In this document: in pieces, positions 34,924-44,054 of the stretch
Layout: every line of letters starts with the position of its first letter
Position numbering within the stretch: position 1 is the first letter of the stretch
Assembly (NCBI GenBank): GCA_033296885.1
Contig: MU863910.1
Span: 210,357-274,356, forward strand
Source: Triangularia verruculosa
Lineage: Eukaryota; Ascomycota; Sordariomycetes; Sordariales; Podosporaceae
Length of the DNA stretch: 64,000 nt
Direction of reading: 5' to 3'
Notes under the pieces: generated by a model
The model's database searches: none
The model's input: the letters and a program-made list of their open reading frames with translations, nothing else
Told to the model about the DNA's origin: nothing
Made by a program: the position numbers and the translations under genes

Positions 34924-36833
34924 TGGCATCATGCAACTGGGAACCATGGTGGGAAGGGAGTAGAACGCCAAGGTTTTATTGAGTTCCCTCACCCCCATTC
35001 GATGTGATATTTCCGCCCGAAGCGAATGGGAAGTGGATTTTCCGCAGAGTATAGATACCTATCGCAGAAGCTTATGTATTCTACTGTTAAAATCCCCCTA
35101 TTGATCTATTGAATACAAATGGCGCAGAAGGATCGGAGTTGGGGTCTAGACAGAGATCGTACGCGGCAAGTGGTGCTGGTCACACGGTGCCTGGCTCAAA
35201 ACAGGTCTCCTCATCACACCGACCAAGTTCATATACTGTCACATGGCGTCTGCCTGGGGCGAAGTTCACGGCGTTGGACAACATCCCGCGCTTGCCGACT
35301 CATTAATGACATTTGGGACAGTGGCTGATGATAATTTCTCAGCTTCCAGGTTGCATTTGACTCTGTTTGCTTTTAGATTGGTTGACGGTGCGTCTAGCGT
35401 ACCTACCTGATTGGGGGGTCGAGATAAAGGCTGCTAGCTCGGGCCCTTCGTGCAGATCACATGAGCAATCGGTAGGTACTGTGATATTTCTGGAGCTTCG
35501 CCAGACCCGTCAAGACTCGATCAAAGTGTACGTGAAAGAGTCCATAGCTGAAATGCGCTCATTAGGACATGAGCTGGAGTGAAGTGAGCAAGACACCCTC
35601 AGAGAAGAGACTCACGCTGCCTTTCTTGAAGATGGGCTGCGGCATTGTGGATGATGATGAAGACACACAGTACCTGGAGATATGTGCACTGGGGGGTACT
35701 CTCATGAGGAATGTCAATACCTTAAACCGGAAGCGTAGATCTCGTTGGTCGATCTTAAACGAGCCCATGATTAATCGATTCGATTTTTGGCGGCACCAGG
35801 TAGTCGACACGGTTGAATGCAAGACGTGCCAGAAACAAACCGGCATTTTTGGAGTCCCGACGTCGCCCCACCGGAGTCCTTTTGCAACTTCTGGCTGCAC
35901 AATTGGCCCGGTTCAAAAGGCCTTTGAGTTTTGACAATTGCCTGCTGCAGAGATTCGTTCGTCGATGGTTACCTACCCACGCCGCCCGCGTGGCATGTCA
36001 GGGATTAGGTAGTGGATGTTGGTAGGATTATGGATGCCATCCTGCTGGCGACACGGCCGTCCAACGGCGGTGTGTTTATTGCGGTGTGGAATGTTCTGAC
36101 GATGGGGGCGGGCTTACTTCTATCGAAAGCTCACGTGAATACAATTCGGGGTTCCCTTGTACAACTTTCGAATAGGGATACGGCCTCGCCTTGTCAGAGT
36201 CACAGGGGGCCAAAGGATTTGATTCGTCAGCCCTATGATGCCATGTTGCGGCACCGGGCAAGAGTGTGGGAGCACACGCCCACACCAAACACCACCACAT
36301 CCATCCTGAGGAAGAGGTGTTCAGGGAGTTTCTGTGGCTTGTTGCCGTCTCAATGTGGCTCCTACGTCAGCGCCCGCCCTTTGATGACTGCCTGGACCTT
36401 CTCGCATCTGCATACCCGCTTGAAGCCGCATATCTCGGGGATACCTCAGAATAGTTACCTTATGGTCATAAGTAGGTCATACGAACAACGCCGAGTTGCG
36501 CTAGCGGACATTGGCAGTCTTTTGCCTTTTTTTCGACTTGTAGCACTGCCACATATCTCCACTTATGTTTGATGATTACCTCTACGGCCCTGTCGGGCGA
36601 GACTTTGCTGTTACCCTACTCATTGTGAAGTACCTAGGTATTGAGTTCGCTCGATATGCCCAGGCCCTGTACCTTGCCCCGGGTGAGGCGCTCTGCTGGT
36701 ATTTGCCCACTCATATAGAGTATAAGAAGGGCGGCATCTCTGCCACACGAATAAGGTTTTCTTTTTTTTTCTCGTACCTTAAACAGATCAACCCCGTACA
36801 GTCAGTCCTGGTTTTATCTTCCAGCCTTCAGTC
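34924..36833. other. 1.9-kb intergenic region, no gene recognised
   Basis: Open frames of 120-186 codons occur at 35569-35934 and 36012-36572 (plus), but they show no domain, signal peptide or membrane pattern, and the opposite strand is open too. I leave them unannotated. A possible TATA-like word (ATATAGAGTATAAG) at 36715-36728 lies about 110 bp upstream of the terpene synthase ATG. Confidence 0.4.
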
Positions 36834-38112
36834 ATGCCACACTCAAAACAGACATCCGTGAAAAGAATCGCCGCCCAACTCAAGGGACAAACACTTCACC
36901 TTCCAAGCCTCAACCCGGTCCTTGCCAACTGGCCAACCGAGATCAACCCTCACTATAACGTGTTAAAACGGAAGGTTGCAGCCAAAATCAAGGAGTGGAT
37001 TACCGACGACCACGTCCGTCGAAAGGCTGAGATCATCGACCTGCCGCTATTTTCTTCGCTGTTTGTTTCCCTACTTCACAAGATCTATTATCTCACCATC
37101 TACTAACAACTCATCCACCCAGATGGTACCCTTATGCCAGCCTTGATCGCCTTGAAACAGCAACATGGTACTCGATGTGGATTTTCCTTTGGGACGATGT
37201 CATCGAGGAAAGCGCTGCACCGTCCTCTGGCATCACTGATAAGGTGTCATGGATCCACCAACAAGCACTGCGGTATATGGAGTACCATCTTGGCCTGTCG
37301 TCCAGTACTGCCGAGCCAGCGCCTCCAACAAAGTATTGCACGCTTTTCAGGCATGCCGCTGAGCCATTCCGAAAAGCATCAAGCCTCCTTCAGAGAAGAA
37401 GATTATTTGAAGAGCTCAAGGACTACATGGATGGTTGTGAGGTTGAGCAGGAGTTCGTGCGGGCCGGTGAGCTGCCCACGCTCAAAGAGTACTGGGCGCA
37501 CAGACTCGGTACATCGTCAGTTCACACCTACAGTGCCTTAGGGGAGTATATGAGCGGAAGGAGTATACCGCCAGAGATGTTTGACAGACCAGAGCTCAGA
37601 GAGCTGTGGGTAGGAATAAACAGGCACATTGTGACGTAAGTGCTCCTCGGGTTACGGAAGTCAGACTGTTAGGTCAAAGGCCATGGTACCAGGTATTAAC
37701 AAATGATTATAGTGTCAATGATCTTATTTCCCTTAAGAAGGAAGTACTCAAATACAGTTTCCATAGTCTTGTTCCCATCGTCATGAACGAGACTGATGCA
37801 GACTTGGATACTGTTGTCAACAGTTTGGTAGACACGCTGCGCTCAATTGGGGACGGCATGGAGCAGACAGGGAGCACTTTAATTGCTCTTGCCGAACGTG
37901 ATCATGGGATCGAAGGGAGAGAGAGTACAGAGCAATATGTCAGATGTCTCCAAACCAGTGCCACAGGCAATTATTGGTGGTCGTAAGTTCTCACGGTTGA
38001 TCTTAGCATTCATCTGAACTAGAGACTGATTTTGCTTTCCAGACTCTTTTGCGGCCGCTACGGTGTCGAGCAGTACCTACAGGCTGATGGATCTCTCGCT
38101 GTACCTCTCTGA
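36834..38112 (+). CDS. Class I terpene synthase (probable sesquiterpene cyclase)
   Basis: Ionises a prenyl diphosphate with Mg2+ and cyclises it. Exons 36834-37060, 37123-37635, 37713-37982 and 38043-38112 give 359 aa, within the size of fungal single-domain cyclases. The Asp-rich motif is DDVIE at residues 100-104, the NSE triad is NDLISLKKE (Asn249, Ser253, Glu257), and an Arg-Tyr pair (342-343) stands near the C-terminus in GRYGVEQY, as in diphosphate-sensing RY motifs. No transit peptide or prenyltransferase domain is seen. Introns have classic branch points (TACTAAC in the first). The length suggests farnesyl diphosphate as substrate; the cyclisation product cannot be predicted. A convergent FAD monooxygenase lies 0.8 kb downstream, and P450s are 11-16 kb upstream. 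Confidence 0.93.
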
Positions 38113-38925
38113 GGCCCCTTTCGGACAACCATTTTAATTACCTAATGAAGTGGCTAAACTTTCGTTCGCGTACCTAAGGTAATCTGAATGACCTTTTGTT
38201 CTCTTAGGCATTGTCATAACCATTCACATCTGGGTTTGTTGACACTGAACCTGTCTTTTCTTAAACTTCATCTGTGGGCAATATTTAATACACAGCGTCA
38301 CCCGGTACACAAGAATCCAAAAAGTCGCCTCCGTACCTACCTACCTACCTTTGTTTGATGTGCGGGAACATTTACTTAGATATGTTGATGAATCATGGGG
38401 TTGGCAACGAAAATACTTGGGGCCTATATGGTATTACAACCATAATTCAGAAACAAACAATAACCTTTTCCGCGTCCTACAGTACCTAAAGTACACAACA
38501 TTTATAAAGCAAGAAACTTCCCTCAGAACAATCTATTGGCCGGTTCGTAACTCAGGGCTGCACAGCTTGGTCTTACACATCCTCTGGAGGCAATTGCCCT
38601 GTCTCTTGCGTTGACTTACGTGGCCTGTTTTTTGGTGTACTTCAGTTTGCTGATCAAAAGGACGAAGTTACCTAATGATATGATTTTGCCGCCTAGATGA
38701 CTGGAGATCTGTCTCGAGTTCTCAAGGCTAGTATTTTTTATTTGAAAATTAACAGCGAGTCAGGAAGAAGTCGGCCTATGGCCTCATTCACCCATGTGGG
38801 GCGTTCAGGGGTTTCAGGGGTATTCAGACCACTGGCACACACTTTCGGACAGTGTACAAATTGCAGGCGCCCCATCAAATCGTCAAACGTCTAAAAGTCA
38901 TGTACAAATCGGATACCAACACTCC
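38113..38925. other. Intergenic between convergent genes
   Basis: No gene seen. It contains four tandem CTAC units at about 38335-38350. Confidence 0.4.
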
Positions 38926-40278
38926 TCAAGCTTGAGCGGCATTCTTTAAGCCTGCATGCAAGTTTCTCAAAGCCTCCTCACGATGCTTCCCAACATCGAG
39001 ATCCAAAATGACATCCCAGCGCTTGAGAAATGTACCTGGTTCCTGCAAATATCCTTCGAGCGCGCCGCCACCAAGGAGAATGTCACCCGTCTCGCGACTG
39101 GACTGGACGATGTCTTGTGTCCGGGGGCGCCGAGCATCATCGTATACCTTGAGTGCTACTCGTGCTTCTCTCGGCGTCTTGACCTCACCAAGAAGAGACG
39201 ACAGGATAAGGCTGTCTTCGAGGGACATCCCAGCTCCAGAGCCCTGCCAGGGAGTAGTCGCATGCGCGGCATCACCCATGATACATACTGACCCATCGAC
39301 GTAGGTCCGGGCCGGGGCATGATCCCAAAGATACATTGCTGGTTGGCCAGACTGGCTGCAGAGCAACTGTATCGGGGTGTCAATACTCATGCATTTTTCA
39401 TGTGAAAATTGAAAACTTACAGCATCGATGGCTTTTGCTAAGTGATCCGGCCACCCACGAGTGGCTTTCTTGATTTCGTCTGCGCTCACCAGACGATGCC
39501 ACTGATCTGGTTTGTTTTTAGATGGCTCATCTCTAGCGGCAATAACCAACTGGACAAGTTGGCCATTGCTAAGTAGGTTATGCATGACAAATGACCCATT
39601 TCCAATCCAAGAGTGTTCATAGGGGTCCTCGAGATTGACAGCCTTGGCGCCAATGCTCACTCGTGCTTGAGCATATGGCTGCAGCGTCATTGCAGTCCAA
39701 ACCCCCGTGCTTCGAGGTACGGACGCAGGATCCTCTTCCCCAAGGATGAACTTCCGGACTGTGCTATGTATGCCGTCAGCACCGATCAGGATATCCGTTT
39801 TGTGCGTGGTGTCGTCCGTGAAATGGAGTGTTATCTCGCCGGAATCCCCAGCTGTGACGATTTCGTTGACCTTTTTGGACGTATGCATTTTCTCTCGAGG
39901 CACAGTGCTCAACAGCTCCCGAAGAAAGTCGGCGCGATGGACAATGCTGGTAAGGCGCTTCTCGCCAGAGGTGGTGTAGTCAACCTCCCCCAAGACAGTT
40001 CCAGAGTTTTCGCCTCGAGCAAGAAGAAACCGGACTCCGCGCATGGGAACGGCCCCAGCACTCTCAAGAGCTTTGGCAGCGGCCGGGCCGAGAAGTTCCA
40101 GTGCTGTGAGTGCGTTACGGGTGACTCCAATGGTCATGCCAGCTTCCTTGAAGGCAGGAGCGGATTCAAAGATATGTACGTCCAAATGTGAGTACTGGAG
40201 AAGGGCCTGAATAAGTGAAGCACCTGCTAGGCCACCCCCGCAGATGGCGACTCGAATGGGGGAGATCTGAGGAAGCAT
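38926..40278 (-). CDS. FAD-dependent monooxygenase (salicylate-hydroxylase-like), second copy type
   Basis: A group A flavin hydroxylase. It starts with CGGGLAGASL (FAD-binding Gly motif), has the DG motif GADGIHSTVRK and the GD motif IMGDAAHATTPWQGSGAGM. The frame is open from 40278 to 38926, but an internal stretch 39367-39420 has a GTAAGT donor and ATACAG acceptor, is 54 bp (18 codons without stop), and its removal joins KAIDA to LLCSQSGQPA as in relatives. I therefore call exons 39421-40278 and 38926-39366, 432 aa. It is only distantly similar to the FMO at 26849, so they are not a recent duplication. It may oxidise the terpene or peptide product, or an aromatic acid. Confidence 0.92.
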   Translation of the reverse strand: MLPQISPIRVAICGGGLAGASLIQALLQYSHLDVHIFESAPAFKEAGMTIGVTRNALTALELLGPAAAKALESAGAVPMRGVRFLLARGENSGTVLGEVDYTTSGEKRLTSIVHRADFLRELLSTVPREKMHTSKKVNEIVTAGDSGEITLHFTDDTTHKTDILIGADGIHSTVRKFILGEEDPASVPRSTGVWTAMTLQPYAQARVSIGAKAVNLEDPYEHSWIGNGSFVMHNLLSNGQLVQLVIAARDEPSKNKPDQWHRLVSADEIKKATRGWPDHLAKAIDAVSFQFSHEKCMSIDTPIQLLCSQSGQPAMYLWDHAPARTYVDGSVCIMGDAAHATTPWQGSGAGMSLEDSLILSSLLGEVKTPREARVALKVYDDARRPRTQDIVQSSRETGDILLGGGALEGYLQEPGTFLKRWDVILDLDVGKHREEALRNLHAGLKNAAQA

Positions 40279-41019
40279 GATGTTTGTTTGCTTTCAGCGC
40301 AAATGCTCGAAATGTGTCCCAGAGCAGGCTAGATCATGAATGGGTCGATGTGCTCTAAAGTACAAGATTAGCAGGTGCCTTCTTGTGGTCTATATGCTGG
40401 AGCGCATACGACCCCGCATATGGTGTGTTTGTAATGAATGACATGTCTTGCTTCGTCACAGAAGCTGAGTGTGCGATCGACAACGTCTACTGCAGCATCC
40501 TCAACTGTGCCGTTGGGGACGGCAACTTGTGGAGACAGTGCAGCATATTGGTCAAGCACTGTGCATGAGGCAGGATGCATGCCTACCGCACAAGAGGCCC
40601 GCCAACTGCTTCGTATTTGCAGGCGGCTTGATATTACCTACCTACCTCTGAATCCAATGCCGCACACTATCACAGCCGCAGCGTCACTATCACCCATGCA
40701 AAAGAATGGATGGAATCTACCCACATGCTCTTCGGCTCGCCTCAAAACACGCTCAAAACCAAGGTACCCCTGGTCTGCTCGGCGTGCTCCTGATGCTTCC
40801 CTCCGTTTACAGGTGACAAAACACAGCTGGGGTAAAGTATAACGGTATTTGTCCTTTGCAGCTTGAAGGGGTTTGAAACTACCTCGGTACCTAAGGTACC
40901 TATCGCTGAACAGACTTGGAGGGACCGTATTCATGTTCAGCGAACTCCCTCGACCTTGACAATATCAGAAGAAAACATCAGAGTCAGATTCCGTGCTTCC
41001 ATCCCGTGTCTCACTTCTC
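40279..41019. other. Intergenic, includes decayed fourth repeat of the KEP gene
   Basis: No separate gene recognised between the FMO and the repeat-protein gene. The segment 40965-41019 (minus) reads, in a different frame, as one more degenerate repeat of the neighbouring secreted repeat protein. A GGTACCTAAGGTACC palindrome lies at about 40886-40900. Confidence 0.5.
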
Positions 41020-41337
41020 TTAAAAGGCAAAATCAAGATCAAACTCAGTGGTGCCATCCCGCTTATCCTTCTTAAACGCAAAATCTGGGTCAAACTCTGT
41101 AGTGCCATCACGTTTGTCTTTTCTGAAGGCGAAGTCGGGATCGAACTCGGTGGCTCCATCACGCCGATGAATATCAAGAGGTGGGATGACGCTAACAGGC
41201 TGTCCTAATCAACAAGGTTCCACGTCAGAAATGATGTCCGCGGTAATATTGAAGACAACAAGTCCCTTACTTGGAGCAATGGGTGATGCTGTCGTCAAAG
41301 CAACGAGCAAGGAGACGATGACAGTCGAGGATCTCAT
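41020..41337 (-). CDS. Secreted Kex2-type repeat protein, candidate RiPP precursor
   Basis: A small secreted precursor. Exons 41271-41337 and 41020-41204 (intron 41205-41270, donor GTAAGG, branch CTGAC, acceptor TTAG) give 83 aa. Residues 1-18 form a signal peptide (SSTVIVSLLVALTTAS). A short Pro-containing spacer is followed by repeats: RR-DGATEFDPDFAFRKD-KR, DGTTEFDPDFAFKKD-KR and a terminal DGTTEFDLDFAF. Repeat period is 17 residues (51 bp), and dibasic Kex2-type sites (Arg36-Arg37, Lys53-Arg54, Lys70-Arg71) precede each copy. This matches Kex2-processed repeat proteins, a class that holds dikaritin-type RiPP precursors and some pheromones; pheromone cores usually carry Trp and Cys, absent here. 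Synonymous codons vary between copies while the peptide is kept, suggesting selection on the protein. An in-frame ATG lies 96 bp upstream, but the signal peptide favours 41337. The function of the released peptides is unknown. Confidence 0.85.
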
Positions 41338-41749
41338 GATGGATGAGCAGAGATGGTGGTAGGTAGGCAGGGTACAACGTTGATGCAGACGAATAATTGA
41401 TGAAGAATGGCTTCCGGAAGGCAGGTTCGCCATGCGGGTGTTGGAAGTTATATGGTCGAGAGCTTTTCAATGCCACTCGGCACCCGGACTGGCATCACCA
41501 TCAGATAGGTCTCTGTCCACATTTTACTAGCACGATTGCCGAATCTTCGGACAGTTTAGGCTCCGGATCTGCATACTCTCAAGCTCTAGATACCTTACCT
41601 ACCTATATAGTCACACCCGACAAATTTTTTGGCTCAGTCCGTATTAGTCTCACAAGGTGAGCAAAAGGTAAGCGCAGTGAGCATCACCCTAAGCTGAAGT
41701 GGGTCCAAGGACCGTTCGGCTATACTTACCGCAACTAAAACTGATCAAA

Positions 41750-43540
41750 ACTTCCGTTTTCTCCTTACGCGTACCAATAGCCCGTTATTAAACCCAACAT
41801 TTATATTAAAATTACAACTTTAAATATAGACGAATTTATCCATTTTTCTAATAGAAAAAAACACTTATAAATTACTATATTTATAAATATCTAATTAAAT
41901 AACTTTAATTATTATAATTTAAACATTATATAAAAACGGCGATAATATATATAGTAAACTACTTATCTCTTATCCGAGTTTTTATTTTACTGTCCTTTTA
42001 ATAGAGGAATATATATTAAGGAATAATAAGAGTATTTAGTAAATTAATTTAATAAGCGTATATTAACCTTAAGAAATAAAGGGCGTTAAATTTTAATAGC
42101 TATAGATTTATAATATTATATAAACGGAGTAATTGTAAAGCGTATCGTCCTCGACATACTTCCTTTAAGACTATTAGCGAATATATTAAGTTAAAAATAT
42201 AAATAAGGGGAAAGGAGGAAGGGCTAAGAGATTTATTTAAAAAGTAGAACTTATATTTATATTATTAAGGATTTTATTTCTATTAGTATTACCGATAACT
42301 CTATAACTTCCGACTTTTTATAAAAGGAAAATAAAATTAACGGGGGTTTAATTATATAATTCCTACCGATATAGAAATTAATTTACTTCTTAATTTAAAA
42401 ACCGCGAACTTTAAATATATTAATTAATATAAAATAAGTAATAAATATCAGTAAATATAAAAATAATGGAGTTAAAAATAATTAAAGATAAATCGAATAG
42501 AAAAAGGAAAAGTAGTAATAAATAATATAAAAGTATAATTAAAATATAAAATAATTAATTAATATATAGAAATATATAAACTTTTATTTAAAAGAACGCC
42601 GATTAACGTCCGTAAAGTAAAAGCGTCGGGCGGTCTTTACTTGAAAGTAATTTTAAATAAGGACTATTTATAAATTAAATATAAAAGAAAATAACCCTTA
42701 TATATATTACTCTCCGCTAAAGGGGTCATTACTACCCTTATATATTTTATTTTTCTCGATATTTAAGCTCTAAAGAAGGATTTATTACTATAGACTCGGT
42801 TTTACTATAAATACTAGCGTCGGTAAATCTTTAAAGTTTTTAAATTTTAATAACGCTCTACTTTTTTTTCTTACCCTTTACGTAGAGTTATTTATAACTA
42901 ACTTCTTTACTAAAAAGTATCTTCCTCCTAAATAAAGTATTAAAGCCTTCTATATAACTACCTACTATCTCCTAAGTGATTTTTTTAAGTCTTTAAATCG
43001 TTTTTTAGACCGCGTTAAAAATTTTACTTAATAAATATATCGATAATCGTTTTATCGAATATATATATATTTCCATTTATCCTTATTTTTTAAAAGCTTC
43101 GAGTTATACTTAAAAGTCGACCTTCTAAAAATCGCTTAGAATAAAAACGGGATCTACGTTTAAATAAATATACTTAACGTTAGTTCTAATATTATTATAT
43201 TAAACGACTTTTTATAAAAATATTATTTTAAATATATTAAAGGTTATTTTTATTATAATATTTATTACTTTCTTAACTACTTATTCGAAAAAATAATAAT
43301 ATACATTTATTTAACCGATCGACCTATTCGGCTATTTAACTAGCTCGTTTGGTAAGGCTAAGTTATTCGGCGGCTAGGCAACTTTAGGGCTGTCGAAACT
43401 CGGAAGTTTAAGGGTAAGTTAAGAAATATTAAGGTTACTATATTACTTTATTACTATCGCAGGCATTAAAGAGACGCTACGTAACTACCTCTTTAAAATT
43501 TCTAAACTTTATTCGCACCCAATACATTACAGTTCCAAAA
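41750..43540. repeat. AT-rich RIP-degraded repetitive DNA
   Basis: Extremely AT-rich, with CpA and TpG dinucleotides almost absent over whole 60-base lines and TpA in excess, the footprint of repeat-induced point mutation. No reading frame of useful length remains. The original element cannot be identified by eye. Confidence 0.85.
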
Positions 43541-44046
43541 GACCGCCCCTTTATATTTACGGGAATACACGCCGGCAGGCCAGTTAATTAGGCCCTATTA
43601 GGTAGGTGGAAGTAATTACTGTGAAGACTCTGGGGTCCCTGAACTGCGAGGTACGGTGTGAGGTGACACCGAAGGAAGGCAAGTATAGGGAACTATGCCC
43701 TGTCAATAAAATCATAGGCACTGAACTACAGAGATCTATGCCCAGGAAGAGAGTGTAGTAAACCAGTATATTAAACTCTAACTGTTTAGCTTAAACTTAA
43801 ACTTAAGGAAGGAAAGAAAAGACAATTCTAAACACACTGCGAGGGAAGTCCTTTATAGGCATTAAAGACCTCATTTTCCTCCTTATCGCTCCCCACAACT
43901 TCCATCGGTTCAGTAGCCCACAGTGGCTTGTATCGCTGATAAGCCCTGTTAAGTCCCTCGTATTCGATTGATTCCAGTGGGTGAGAACGCCGTGGCTGCC
44001 GGGTCCTAGGCCGTTGAGAACGCTGTGGCTGCCGTGGCTTCAATCT
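43541..44046. other. Less mutated flank of the hAT insertion
   Basis: Base composition returns to near normal. A minus-strand frame reading through about 44020-43828 (containing LNRAYQRYKPLW) has no domain I recognise. It directly abuts the hAT target duplication and may be part of an older element into which the hAT inserted. Confidence 0.4.
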
Positions 44047-44054
44047 GTTGAGAG
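44047..44054. repeat. hAT target-site duplication, left copy
   Basis: GTTGAGAG, identical to 47067-47074 and immediately outside the terminal inverted repeat. Eight bp is the size made by hAT transposases. Confidence 0.9.

Noticed and set aside
35569..35934. 121-codon open frame on plus, 112 codons on minus
   Set aside because: Both strands open over the same stretch and neither resembles a known protein.
36012..36572. 186-codon open frame
   Set aside because: Biased composition, no domain, signal or membrane pattern, and the opposite strand is also open; most likely chance.
26849..40278. The two FMO genes as a recent duplication
   Set aside because: They share only family motifs, differ in intron position and are on opposite strands.
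41020..41204. Mating pheromone (alpha-factor-like) precursor
   Set aside because: Repeat layout fits, but the core lacks the Trp/Cys-Pro pattern of Sordariomycete alpha-type pheromones; kept as a KEP of unknown role.
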